64,000 nt of DNA, taken from NCBI GenBank assembly GCA_016271365.2, contig CM057453.1, positions 503,353,001 to 503,417,000 on the forward strand, read 5' to 3'. The notes beneath the pieces were generated by a model. That model saw only the letters and a program-made list of their open reading frames with translations. It was not told the DNA's origin and did no database searches. Origin of the DNA: Neoceratodus forsteri. Its lineage: Eukaryota > Chordata > Ceratodontiformes > Ceratodontidae. Below are positions 22,369-33,583 of the stretch, piece by piece; within the stretch, counting starts at the first letter, position 1; every line of letters begins with the position of its first letter. The position numbers and the translations under genes are program-made.

Positions 22369-22699
22369 ATAGAATCAGACAGTAATGGCAGAAAAAGACC
22401 AAAGAGCCATCTAGTCAGCCCAGAGTTCCTATGCCCTGGGACCTATTGTCCATATGCGGTTTTCTCTCTTCCGGTCCATCCCCCTGCTCCCCCTACTGCT
22501 ACTGACCTAAGCAACCACCAAACTCTTCACTCTGTCCCAGCCATGCTTGAAACCATTTATTGTCTTTGCACCCACCATCTCTGCTAGCAGACTGTTCCAT
22601 GTCTCCACCACTGTTTCCATAATATAGAACATTCTCATATCCCTCTTAAACCTTACCCCCACTAGTTTCCACTCATGACCTCAGGTTCTTGACTCTGCG

Positions 22700-23627
22700 C
22701 TCCAAAATAGGTCCGCACAGTTCACTTTGTTGATTCCTAAAGGAACTTGAAGGTCTTTATCATATCCCCCCTCAATTGCTTGGTCTCCAGTGACTACATG
22801 TTCAGTGCCTTTAGACAATCTTCATAAGATCTGTCCTGTTAACCCTGAATCATCTTGGTCACCCTGCATTGCACCATCTCTAGTCTGTCCCTGTCCTTCC
22901 TTAAGTGATGGTTCTAGAACTGAACACAATATTTTGGGTACAGCCTTACCACTGACTTATATAAAGGTAGAAGTACCTCCTTCTGATTCATCTCAGCATC
23001 GTATTAGCCACCTATAGTCCTTGCTACACTCAACTGTTTAAGGAAGTCACCAATGATGACTCCCAGGTCTCTTTCCTCTGCCATAGTGCTCAGTTTACCC
23101 TCTTCCATCCAGTACCCTGTCCTGTTTTTTTTTTTTTTTTTGTTCCTTTGGTGCATAACCTTGCATTTTGCATTTTTTGGTGTTAAATTTCAATTTAGTC
23201 AAATAAGTCTCCCAGGGTTAAATTTCAACTGCCAGATCTCAGATCACCTCTCTAGCCTTTGCAGATTCCTCCACATCTTGCATCTCCCTGATACCTTCAT
23301 TGCTGTCTACCATACAACAGAGCTTTGTCTCAATTGCGAAGAGACGCATCTTGCCCAGGATGCCCTCTCCAGTGTTGCTGATGAACATACTGACAAGACC
23401 CAGGACAGATCCCTGCTGCACCCCACTCATGATCTCCCTCTCTTCTGATTTGACTCCATTTACCACCACCCTCTGTTATCTCTCCTTCAACCAGTTTCCT
23501 ACCCATCTTACTATGTCCCTAGCTGAGTCAGTGTCCTTTAGCTTCTTAGCAATCCTCTGTGTGGCACTGAATCGAAAGTCTTGCTGAAATCAAAGTAGAG
23601 TAAATCCACTGTGTGGCCCTTATGGTA
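22700..23627 (-). pseudogene. CR1-B reverse transcriptase, 3' part
   Basis: After the L2 insertion the RT resumes on the minus strand with VDLLYFDFSKTFDS near 23600, then MVVNGVKSEEREIMSGVQQG and SVLGLV near 23400, and a much decayed equivalent of the YADD region near 23340. Further downstream only scattered CR1 C-terminal similarity remains before the 3' UTR. The catalytic block is no longer intact. Confidence 0.7.
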
Positions 23628-24862
23628 GGTAGGCAGGTAAAAGTTTATTTTTATACAGGTAATACATGTCATTTGGACCAATAGTCCAGTTTACAAGACA
23701 GACCTGCGTAAATCCTATCTAAAAATACAGACTATAATTATAACATCAAACTAGGATATGCCATAGTACATACAAACTTCCAAAATAACACAGACATAAA
23801 CACATTGACATAGAGTTATAATTGTTACTAATATAGCAACAGTATAACAAATATATATATATTAAAAAAACTACCATCAAACCTTTATAAAGTACAGAAA
23901 ATCAGACTTTTCAGTGCATGGAGATAGTAATTAACAATTGTAAATGTGGGCCTTCAAATTTTTTATAGTATGAACGAATGTTGAATAATTTACAGTTTCC
24001 CTTACATCAGAGGAAAGTGAATTCCAAATAATGGCAGCTTGGTGGATTAAAGTCCTATCCTCATGTTTATTTTGTGACTTTTCCATAGTGATCTTATTTA
24101 AATGTACTGACCTGGTTAAAACCCTTTTTGTGTGTTGATTCACTGGGAAAAGTAATTTTGAATTGGATGATTAAGACACAAGTATTTCATTTTATGAATT
24201 AAAGCTAACCATTGACAGATATAATTGTGTCCAAAGGCAGCCAGTTTAATTTACTTAACAATAAACAATGACGAGTATGACAATTTCCCTTAAGTACATA
24301 TCTAGCCACTCAAAAATAAATTTTGTCCAGTCTGGCAAGGAGTGTTTTATTGGCTATTCTTTATATTAATTCATCATATCTTAATACTGGAATAATTAAC
24401 TGTTCAGCTAATTTCTTCCTGTTAATGTTAGACATTCTGTGATTCTCCTTAGGGCCCCACCCTTTTGTTCACTTTTTTTGCTAAAGTCATGATATCTTGA
24501 GAAAAGGACACTTGCTCATCAAAGGTTACTCCCAAATAACTGTAATCCATTACCTGTTCCAATTTAGTCGAATTAGTTGTATAAATTTGTAATTTGGAAG
24601 AAATACCATTTTTTTTTGGTTTTTAATAAAAATTTCATGCACTTCATTTTTTTTGTATTCATAATCAGCCTTGACCTGGTGAACCACCCCTCAATTTTTA
24701 AAAAATTAGACTGCAGGTTTGATTGCAACTCATCATCAGAGTGGCCAGATGCAACAATTACTGTATCATCGGCATATAACCTGATTTCTGAATGCTCGGC
24801 CACTAGTAGAAGATCATTTATAAAAATAAGAAACAAAAGAGGTCCCAGAATCGACACCTTTA
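23628..24862 (-). mobile_element. L2-like LINE fragment inserted in CR1-B RT
   Basis: From 24862 the minus strand encodes SILGPLLFLIFINDLLLVAE, EIRLYADDTVIVASG (catalytic YADD) and later WNSLSSDVRETVNYSTFV near 24030, a typical L2-clade C-terminus. The 3' end is AATAAACTTTTACCTGCCTA followed by CCTACC repeats near 23630. It is 5'-truncated within RT. CR1 coding before (FFDWVIKV) and after (VDLLYFDFSKTF) is contiguous once the segment is removed. Confidence 0.8.
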
Positions 24863-25669
24863 TTACCCAGTCAAAGAAGACTGTCAGGTTAGACTGATAA
24901 AGAGTTCCCTTCCACAAACCCATGCCATTTACTATCCAAGAGAACATTGCTCCCTAGGTAACCCACAAGATCCTCTTTGATGAGTGATTCCATCTGTTTA
25001 CCCAATACTGAGGTCAGGATGTCAGTTCTGTAAGTTGCTCCTTGTCCCCTTCCCTTGTGTAGCGGGAGTACATTCATTACCCTCCAGTCTTCCAAAAATA
25101 CCCCAGTCTGAACTGAGCTCTTGAGTAGCCCCACTAGGGGTTCAGCCAGTACTGAAACCAATTCCTCGAGCACCCTTGGGTGCATCCCATCCAGCCCAGG
25201 GAGTTTTAACTACATTTAGGGCTTCAAGCCCTTTCTGGACCCTTTCTCTGGTAAATACTGAATGCCTCATTTCAGGAATGCTCCTGACAGCTGCCTTCAT
25301 ACCATTGTCAGGCAGTTGCCTGCTGTATTCCCTTGTGAAGACAGAGCAGCAGTAATCATTAAGGACAACTGCTTTTTGTTCATCTTCCTCCATTACTCTC
25401 CCCCCCCCGTAGCCTAACAATAACCCATCCTTTCTTCCCATTTTTCTTAATATAACTAAAGAACTGTTTTTCCCCACCCTTGACCCCCCCTGCAGTATGC
25501 AGCTCTGTGTCTGCCTTTGCCTTCCTGACTGCATATTTGCTTCCTTAGTTTTCACTTGGTTTTCTTCCTATTTCTCTTCCCCCTGATTTTCCTTGTACCT
25601 GGTGAAAGCCTTTTTCTTGGCCCTCACTGCTTGTCTGACCCTTTCTGAGAAATGTATTGGTATCTTGCA
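24863..25669 (-). pseudogene. CR1-B linker and RT fingers
   Basis: The frame from 25792 to 25670 (SERVRQAVRAKKKAFTRYK, partly inside the Tigger edge) and then 25555-25142 gives the CR1 inter-domain linker with NDYCCSVFTREY. After a frameshift, HPRVLEELVSVLAEPL near 25180, DWRVMNVLPLHKGRG and YRTDILTSVLGKQME follow. This is the template-binding part of the RT. It stops at the nested L2 junction at about 24862. Confidence 0.75.
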
Positions 25670-27011
25670 CAGTGCAACCCCATTTATCCGAACTGCTTGG
25701 GGGACAGTAAAATGGTTTGGATAAACGGGAGGTCGGATAAGAGGAAGATAACTGTACCGTTTACCTACAAATCGAAAAACAATGCAATGCAAGTCTGAAT
25801 GTTAACTGTTTAATTTATACTGTATTAATTACATCTGTTTTGTATGCTTTAAAATCAATTTTGATGCTCCATTAAATGGAAAAATAAATCATTAAAAAAA
25901 TCATTGTTCTCTGCTTGTAGCACTCGATTTGTTTGTGCGCAGCACGTTGCTTCATATTTCTGAGCAACATTACCTGCACTGAGTCACAATCAGGCTGGCT
26001 TTCAAGGTAAAGTATGCATTTCTCTAACATGTCAACTGCATCACCATGAGTTGGGATTGTGACTGGGGGTACAGTCTCTCCTTCTTCCTTGTCCTCGGAC
26101 TCCGCTGCTGGATCCTCAGGCTGCGTTACCAGTTCCAGAATTGCAGCGTCAGACAGGACCTCGTGACCCATCTCCTCTGAATCACAGTGCACCCAGTGAG
26201 AGATCTCCTACTCTGTTAGCTTTTGTGGCAAGGCAGAAGCAAGGGCTGTCAATCCTTGTGTAAATTCCTCTGTCAGCTCCTCAGTAGCATCAGGTCAGTG
26301 TCTGTTCTGCTTGTTTTGATGCCTGACTTCTTCCACGATTTCTGAATGCTTTCTGACTTTACACTGTCCCATGCTTCGGAGGCCATGTGGACCACATCCT
26401 TTAGACTAATGTTCTTTATTATGCTACTAAGGGGTGCTTCCTCGTTTTCCTCGGCGAGCAGTGTCTGCAACAACTTTTTTCTATATGGTCGCTTAAAAAT
26501 CTCCAGCACTCCTTGATCACAAGGCTGGAGTTTGGATGTTGTGTTTGCAGGTAGAAAAATTACACGGATAGTCCCTTCCCTCGTTCGAGCTTCTTGGATC
26601 TCGGGGTTGGCTGGGGAGTTATCCAACAATCTGGATTTTATCGGCAACTGTCAGGACTACACACTTTCGTTTGCCAGCCATGCTACAAGGTGTTGTAAAG
26701 TGAGTAAACGATTCAGGTTTCTTTCTTTACACTGACTCATCTCACTCATTTAAGGTCAATGCAACACCTGTAGTGAATTGATTAGTGTTTAATTGGATGA
26801 TTAACAGTAACAGGGTTACAAGCAAGGCAGTTTAAACAGCTCCATATCTCAGCTTCAGTGATCTGAACACTGGTAATTTAAAACTAATCGGGTGATAAGC
26901 GGCCGCAATTAAGGCTCAGTGTGGAGCAGAACCTAACAGTGGGGGACACTAATCTGGTTCGTTAGATAGGGAGTTCGGTTAAGGGAGGGTTGGATAATTG
27001 GGTTTGGACTA
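25670..27011 (-). mobile_element. Tigger/pogo-type DNA transposon, internally deleted
   Basis: The ends are inverted copies: CAGTGCAACCCCATTTATCC at 25670 on plus, and TAGTCCAAACCCAATTATCC on minus from 27011. The right flank is TA, the dinucleotide target of this superfamily; the left flank reads CA. The transposase inside is on the minus strand. The element sits between the CR1-B endonuclease and linker. Confidence 0.8.
25872..26681 (-). pseudogene. Tigger/JRK-like transposase remnant
   Basis: A start at 26681 gives MAGKRKCVVLTVADKIQI, the beginning of the CENP-B-like helix-turn-helix. It is then joined, in another frame, to LLDNSPANPEIQ and FLPANTTSKLQPCDQGVLEI (second catalytic Asp region of the DDE domain) and IQKSWKKSGI near 26330. 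A C-terminal acidic tail lies at 26192-25872. Most of the DNA-binding domain and the first catalytic Asp are deleted. It would have acted on the TIRs described above. Confidence 0.8.
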
Positions 27012-27013
27012 TA

Positions 27014-27505
27014 CTTATTTTGTAACAAATTTCATGCATGACTTTGTTGCCTCAAGAATGGTCCCCTTGATAGCCCCCTAACTTTCCTGTACACTTTTGA
27101 TGCTGTCCACCATGGTCAATTTGTCTTGAACCAGCTCCCTCATCTGGTTGAAGTCTTCTATTCTAAAATTTAGGACTTCTGTGTTTGATAGAGCCATTGT
27201 GGTACCAAGGGCCAGTTTGAACCAAATGGAGTTATGGTTGCTTAACCCCAATGGCTCTCCTACCCTCACTCTGCTCACCATCTCTGAGTTGGTGAGCACC
27301 AGATTGAGAATGGCTGCCTGTCTAGTGGGTTTCTTAACCAGCTGTACCAGCAAGCATTCCTGCAAGGTATCCAACAGGGCCTAACTTCTGGTGCACCTGG
27401 CCACTGAAATGTCCCAGTCAATATCCAGCAGATTCAGATCACCCACCACCACCACTTCCCTTGTCTTCACTCCCCTTGCCAGCTCTTCTCATGCTCCTTA
27501 TCTCT
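27014..27505 (-). pseudogene. CR1-B endonuclease, C-terminal part
   Basis: The minus strand reads EVVVVGDLNLLDIDWD near 27450 (the GDFN block), then LVKKPTRQAAILNLVLTNSE, LGLSNHNSIWFKL (SDH block changed to SNH) and LNFRIEDFNQM. It ends at the Tigger. The N-terminal half is at 29561-30240, on the other side of the nested L2. Confidence 0.8.
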
Positions 27506-29560
27506 CTCTTTTATTTATTTTATTTAGCTTTTGTTAACCAGGTAAGTGCACTAACCATAAAATGACTATTTTCAGGCACGACCCGGGAGAGTACAGACAT
27601 GCAGAAACTTAACAGGATAACAAATTATAAGTGCTTTACATACAATGAGTTAGAGAGGATACAGTATATTTGAACATACAAAGTAAAGCGCTTTACATGC
27701 AATGAGTTAAAGTGGATACAATATATCAGAGACATACAGAGTAGACCATTCATAAGTTCTTAGGTGCCTACCTATGCAATGAATAGAGAGGGCCTTGGAC
27801 AATAAATGTTCAGGTGGCACATCATATGAACAGAAACAAGGTACACAAAAACAGGTAATACAAAAGGAAGAAACAACCATTGAGAGCAGGGGGTGTCATT
27901 AAGGAAAAGGTCAGTAAGTGAGGAAGAGGGGAGCAAGCCATGAAATTAGATTATATGAGTGTATGTAAATGTAAGGGAGATGCCTGCAGTGCAAGATTGT
28001 ATACGGGCAGGGAAAGGGAGCCGGGACAGGCTGAGGCAGTATTAGGGTTATATAGAGGTGAGGAAATACTATTGTATGGCCAGAGACATCAGTCATTAGG
28101 TAGGGTGAAAGCAGGAACAGGTATCAGCAATCAGCAGATTCAAGTGCAGTTTTCTGTTAAAGCATGTGTGCGAGCTAGAAAGTCTAATGTCGAGGGGAAG
28201 GGAATTCCACAGCTGTGAAGCCGCATGTTCAAATGCAACAGTTCCTTTCCTCGTGAGGCACCTCGGCAAATTCAGAAAGGATTTGTCAGCTGATTGTAGA
28301 CCGTGGAGTGTGTCCTGAGGAACAAGCATAGCTGCAAGACACCTAGGGGTTTGATTTCGAATTATTGAATCAATAAGAGAGCCAAAGTAGTATTTCCTAC
28401 TAGCTAATGGAGACAGCCAACCAAGATCATTATAAAGCTGACAGTGGTGTTTAAGCTGAGGAGCAGAAGAGGCATAACGACATATGTTGTTATACGTAAT
28501 ATCCCATCTGAGTAGGTCAGTTTTATGAGCAGTCCCAAATAAGGGAGCCCCATAGGTTAGGGTGGGGAGCAGAATCCCCCCTCGCAATGGCCATTTTAGC
28601 TGATGGCATGAGCATATAACTAGTCTTATATGCAACACCCAGTTTGGAGTTGACAGCTCTGCAAACAGACTGTACATGAAGATTAAGATCAAGAGATTGA
28701 TCTAGCAGGATGCCCAGGTACTTGAAAGAGGTCACACATTCCAGTAATTGACCTTCTAAGTCCTGCACTGTCAGTGCTGTTTTGCAAACCCGGAGCTTTG
28801 GGGCCGATCCAAGCAGCATGGCTTTAGTTTTGCTAGTGTTGACAGCCAGTTTGTGGTCATATAGCCAGTTTTGGATATTGTTAAAGTCAGAGGAAAGGGT
28901 TGTGTTGATAGTGTCTATATTAGTAGAACTTGTATAGATGACAAGATCATCAGCATATAGAATAGCAGAGCAGGATTTTAGAGCAGCTCCAATGTTATTT
29001 ATATAAAGAGAGAATAGGAGGGGGCCCTAGGATGGAGCCCTGAGGTGCACCAATGTTAATGGTGGTACTGTTCGATAGAGAGGAATTAAATCTCACCACT
29101 TGAGTTCTGTTTGTCAGGTAGCTTTCATACCAGTCAACAACAGAGGAGAAGAAAAGCAGGTGTCGAAGGGAGGAGAGAAGCAAAGTGTGATCAAGGTCAA
29201 AAGCCTTTGTGAGGTCAATAAAGACAGCCCCAGTCAGATTGCCAGTATCCATTTTTGAAAGAGTGTCAGTGGTGAATTTAAGGAGTACAGTCATCATGCT
29301 ATGTCCTTTCCTGAAGCCATGTTGGGTATCTGAGAGCAGGCTGTGCTTAAGTAGATAGTCAGTTGTCTGAGTTGCGACAGTTTTCTCCAGGATTTTGCTC
29401 AGTACTGAGAGTATGGCAATTGGTCTGTAGTTCATGACAACCTTAGGATCCCCTTTTTTAAGTACAGGTGTGATCCGAGCAGCTTTCCAGAGGTCAGGGA
29501 CCACTCCACCTGAAAGTGATGATGTATAAATTTTGGCCAGCGGTAATGCAATAAGGGTCT
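27506..29560 (-). mobile_element. L2-like LINE nested in CR1-B endonuclease
   Basis: It starts inside the RT at 29560 (IALPLAKIYTSSLSGGVVP) and ends in GTGCACTTACCTGG, AACAAAAGCTAAATAAAATA and AAATAAAAG near 27512. This 3' end is shared with the V-SINE at 2625-3068, which makes this LINE family the likely partner of the SINE. CR1 coding reads VAVIYRP before it and GDLNLLDIDWD after it. Confidence 0.85.
28096..29504 (-). pseudogene. L2-like reverse transcriptase
   Basis: Blocks in order from 29504 are LWKAARITPVLKKGDP, NYRPIAILSVLSKILEK, QHGFRKGHSMMTVLLKF, GAVFIDLTKAFD, GAPQGSILGP, and after a break ECVTSFKYLGILLDQSL and WNSLPLDIRLSSSHTCF near 28180. The segment that would hold the YADD block lies between frames near 28950 and reads LYADDLVIYTS-like. 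It is an L2-clade RT with several frameshifts. Confidence 0.8.
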
Positions 29561-30240
29561 ATAGATCACCGCCACCCATATTTTCTTGTGGGCACTGTGA
29601 GGTAAACCCACAGTGACTCTGCTTCCCCTTTGCTTCCTCTGATGTTTCTGTATTCCACAGTCTCTATGCTCTCCCTGACTTATACAGCAGAGTCAGCCAC
29701 AATGCAATGCAGAACCTTGAAGTAAATGACATTCACTACCATTGAATTACACTGTTCCTTGCAGTATACTGCAGCATTCTGTGATATACTGCAGCATACA
29801 GCAGCGTTACTGCATTGTATCCTGGCTGGCACCACTGATGGGCTACACCTCCCCCTTTGCCTTCCCCTCTATCCTGTCTAAACATTGTGTAACCTGGGGC
29901 TGACAAGTCCCAGTCACTATTCTCTGTGGTCCACGTGTCTGTGATGGCTATGAAGTCCACCTCAGTGTGTACCACCAATGCCTGGAGCTCACTGAATTTA
30001 TTACCCAGACACCTGGCATTAAGACAGGCCCCCTTCCAGCTAGCTCTGGATCCTCTTTGGTATTTTGTAATCCTATACCTGCATTCCTTCCCATTCTCCT
30101 TACCTTCCTATTTTTCCTGTTGCTTGCAGACCATGAGAGCTTTCCCCTTTTGCTACTTCCACTACTCCTTTTTTAACCTCAACTTATTTTTACCCTTCTT
30201 ACTGCTACCAGTCCTCAGCATAGGAGAACACTAGCTAGCT
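29561..30240 (-). pseudogene. CR1-B endonuclease, N-terminal part
   Basis: The frame 29978-29736 encodes VDFIAITDTWTTENSDWDLS and FRQDRGEGKGGGVA, the second and third blocks of the CR1 endonuclease. Upstream, LNARCLGNKFSELQ-like sequence near 30010 gives the first block. The catalytic Glu of ETW is Asp here (DTW). It stops at the L2 insertion with VAVIYRP. Confidence 0.75.
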
Positions 30241-30655
30241 TCCCTTCCCTCCCTCCCTTTACTAAGGTTGCTCTAGCCTGAGTGTCCCCCGCAGTCAGGT
30301 TAACTGTCTAATGTAGACATCAAACTTCTGCCCTAGTGTACTGGTCCCCTCTCTTGCCAGTTAAAGGTCATCACTTTTGAAGATCCTCCTGTCCCAAAAG
30401 CCCCCCCCATAGTGATACATTTTCTCCTAACACCATCCTTTTAACCACCCATTTAATTCCTCTGCTTCTTCCCTCTGTACTTCATCTCTCCACTCTCCCC
30501 ACTAAACACAGGGAAGACCTCAGAAAAGAGACAAGGAGGCTGAGTGTGCCTGTAATCTGTCCTCCAGCCTCTGAAAGTTCTGCTTCACTTTCTCCACATG
30601 CTGGTTCACAGATCCTTGGTACCCAAGTGTACCAGAACCACTAGTTTGCCTCCTT
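30241..30655 (-). pseudogene. CR1-B ORF1 esterase fragment
   Basis: From 30655 the minus strand reads KLVVLVHLGTKDL, VEKVKQNFQRLEDRLQ and EVFPVF, a worn copy of the SGNH esterase blocks. The GTND motif is GTKD here. The rest is too decayed to follow. Confidence 0.55.
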
Positions 30656-31145
30656 ATGTGTCTCAACATGGTTTTAGGGCAAAACACAATACCAAAACCA
30701 CCCTCGTGAGGTTCACCAATGACATTTTCAAGGCCATGGATGATGGGCTATACACTGGCTCCATTTTTGTGGACTTAACCAAGACCTTCAACTTGGTGGA
30801 CCACAATCTGCTCCTAGCGACCCTCTCCCAAATGAACTTCTCCACAAACACATTAAAATGGATTGGGAACAGAGGAGTGTGCAGAATCAGTGAACAAGGG
30901 GGGCCAGAATCCCCACAAAGCTAGGGGGTCTGGGGGCATATATATAATTATATTATAATTTAGTTGGAGGATGATTTTTTAACAGGGGGGCCAGGGTAGC
31001 CCCCCCTGCGCACTCCTATGATTGGGAACCTCCTCCATCCTAGGTACCATAAAATGGTTATTGAAGGCCAGTCCTCACATAACTGCCTTATTAAATATGG
31101 GGTCCCACAGGGGTTAGGAGTGCTTGGGCCCTTGCATGTATTATT
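30656..31145 (+). pseudogene. plus-strand L2-like RT fragment
   Basis: The plus frame reads SQHGFRAKHNTKTTLVRF, GSIFVDLTKTFNLVDHNLLL and NTLKWIGN, then is interrupted by a MITE (30870-31020). It resumes with WIGNLLHPRYHKMVIEG, GVPQG and LGPLHVLL. This is an internal RT piece with no 5' or 3' end visible, so it is a remnant of a larger rearranged copy. Confidence 0.8.
30870..31020. mobile_element. hAT-type MITE with exact 8-bp TSD
   Basis: The ends CAGAGGAGTGTGCAG and, in reverse complement, CATAGGAGTGCGCAG form a 15-bp TIR with two mismatches. ATTGGGAA occurs at 30862-30869 and again at 31021-31028, an 8-bp target duplication as made by hAT transposases. Removal restores the interrupted L2 RT frame (KWIGNLL). 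Confidence 0.9.
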
Positions 31146-31926
31146 GGCACACAAACGTTGACATGAGTCTTGTATCTTTGCCAAATCGTATCAGTGGAGC
31201 TGGCAGCAGGAGTGGAGTCACTAGACCTGGACTTAACTTCTGAAGTCAGTGGTGTCATCCAAAAAGGAGTCAGTTTGCCCAGCTTGGCCTGATGACTGAG
31301 GAGGGACTGTGTGGATGCATCTTGACAACATATTTCTCAAAAAGATGGTTGTGACACAGACACGCCAAAAAGGAGAAGTGAGTGTGTGCCATGGACATGG
31401 TCTTCTTGCAGGTTGTGCCTCTTTTGAAGTCTCTAACACTGGCATTCTCTTGGGATGACAGGTCAAAGGAGAAAGAATGTTAATAAACAATAAAAAAAAT
31501 GTAGGTGAAGTAGTACAGAACATAATGACAAGGGAACATTAAAGAGTGACAAATTAATAAAATATGATAATGGTGACTGAAGAGTTCTTCATGAGCCAGC
31601 CTTCCTCAGTGAAAGAAAATGATCCAACAGTGGGGGCAGTAGGTAAGGGGAGTAGCCACAAGTTGGTCTTTAATCAAAGCTCCTGGCCCACACACACTGG
31701 TACTGAGCATTGTGTGAGGTTAAGAATGAATTCATGCTGGTAAAATTAGTGGGTCCCTTTTCATGACAGACTCTAAGTATGTGATAAGTCTTGATGGGGT
31801 ATGGCTTGTTGTGTGATGCCCACCTACTCCAGGGCATGGCCCAACACTTCAGACAGAGAGCATTTTAGCCTCTGGGTGGTTGGATATCAAGAGCTACCCA
31901 CACCATGAAGGGACATACAGCACTTA
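31146..31926. other. unassigned stretch
   Basis: No gene or named repeat is supported. CCTGATGACTGAG at 31285-31297 equals part of the DIRS inverted repeat near 20306, which might mean a worn DIRS scrap, but nothing else supports it. Confidence 0.35.
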
Positions 31927-31940
31927 GAAAATGGGTGGTT

Positions 31941-32457
31941 ATGCCGGCCCTGTGGCACTGGAGATTGAGGCGCTAGTTGCTACACCTCACGCCACGCTGG
32001 TGACCTGGGTTCAGGAATGAGCCAAGGCCACTGGGGGCAGCAAGGGGGAGAGAGGATCGAGTGTCCGGAGGACTGCTCTCCTCCCTTAGGGGGAGGGAGA
32101 CTTGTCATCCTGCTTGTTGATTGCCCTCTGGTGGCAGCTGGAGGGCAATACGGATCAGAGGCACGTACCAACATCCTTACATTGGTAGGGGAAGGGGGAC
32201 AGAGGAAAAAGGAGTCTGGCAGGTTCCATGGTGGCCCTGGGGGCCGACCCCCGGTGTTTGGATTAAGTCTTTGGGTGAGGGAGAGCCAGTACCCTCTTCC
32301 CTGGCCCCGCCATGGGGGGTGCAATCCACAGGGGAATTTTCGAGGGATGGCAGAGCGGGGATATGCAGGACCAGAGAGTGAGTTCCTCCATGAAGAGGAA
32401 CACAGCCACCTGCCAGGGCTCACGGAGGATAAAAAAACTATATAGAGAAAAAAAAAA
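31941..32457 (+). mobile_element. CpG-rich tRNA-like SINE, copy 1
   Basis: The head GCCGGCCCTGTGGCACTGG starts at about 31943 and is shared with copies at 40373 and 46191. A B-box-like GGTTCAGGAAT lies near 32010. The element ends in an A-rich tail with AAAAAAACTATATAG. Near-identical 14-mers (GAAAATGGGTGGTT at 31927-31940 and GAAAGTGGGTGGTT at 32458-32471) form a target duplication with one mismatch. Confidence 0.8.
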
Positions 32458-32471
32458 GAAAGTGGGTGGTT

Positions 32472-33280
32472 GGGTTGTTGTGTGACACAAAATGCCTGAT
32501 TTGCACTGTGCAGGTGGGAGCTGGATTTGGTTGCAGTTTGGCTGTGTGAGTAGTGGCCAGCTGTGATGGAAGAAGAAATGGCCAGGAGCAGAGGGATTGC
32601 AGTGTTGACACGACAAAGTGAGAGGTAGTGTGTGAGCATGGAAATATGAGTGACATACCAGCTTCTTTTTTAACAGGCAGTATTGCCTGATAAACATAGG
32701 GGTAGAGAATGCTGTCAGTTAATCAAAGTCAGTATTTCTCTATAAAATGTTTCTCAACACATTTTACAGGAAATAAAACTACTTTACATCACAATTAGGT
32801 GGAGTCACAGTAAACTCTACTATTCCTACTCTTACAGTCACACTGAGGAAAAATGTTGAATGTCTCATATTCTATTTTGAGCCTGTCTTTCAATTTACTG
32901 TATATTCAAATTGTGCAATACACCATACTGAGAGAATTTCTGCAATTCCAAACTTTTTTTTAAATCTCAGAAAACATAGCTTGGCAGAAGACACCAGGAG
33001 GAAGGAGTGCTGTGTGACTGGACTTCTCTACTAGGACTAAAAAAGTAGAACTCTTGTACTTGAACCTTTAATTTAGGGTAAAAAAACAAAAAAACAATGA
33101 GTCTGTTTGTCTGAGTTAACTGAACTGAATGGTTATCTGAACAGTTATCTAGGTGTAAATCTCAGGTGATTGAAAGGGCTTGATAGCTGTGCAGTTTAAA
33201 TTACTTGTAAAAAGATCTAGTAAGTAAGGGTAGTGGCTTAGCTAGAAGGAAGCTAAATTTAAAGACTGCCTTAGGAAGAT
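32472..33280. other. unassigned AT-rich stretch
   Basis: I see nothing coding or repeat-like that I can name between the SINE and CR1-C. Confidence 0.4.
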
Positions 33281-33583
33281 TCTATTATAAGTAGAGCGAG
33301 AAGCTTTGCCCACCCAGTCTGCCCATTTCCTTACCTAATGGATAAGCTGCCGATCCTAGTTAACCAGCAGCCTACTTCTTCCTACCCCCACCCCCCTAGA
33401 ATTGCCTTATGACTGTCCCATGCATGCTTGAATTCCACCACTGTTTTTGACTCCACAACCTTCCTCCGAAGGCCATTCCATGCATCCACAACCTCTCTGT
33501 GAAAAAATATTTCTTAAATTACCTCTGAGCCACCCCCATCTTCAAATTGTGCCCTTGTTCTTGCACACCTCTTTTGAAAGATG

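Larger units (their letters stand above)
22369..30655 (-). mobile_element. CR1-B LINE carrying three nested insertions
   Basis: A minus-strand CR1 begins near 30655 (ORF1 esterase) and ends near 22369 with ...ACTGTCTGATTCTATG. Its coding region is interrupted at 29560-27506 (L2-like LINE), 27011-25670 (Tigger) and 24862-23628 (L2-like LINE). Removing these three leaves collinear esterase, endonuclease, linker, RT and 3' UTR. Many stops show that it is old. The 5' edge abuts a plus-strand L2 fragment. Confidence 0.85.

Noticed and set aside
31280..31300. A DIRS terminal repeat copy
   Set aside because: Only a 13-bp match (CCTGATGACTGAG) to the DIRS repeat is seen, too short to call.
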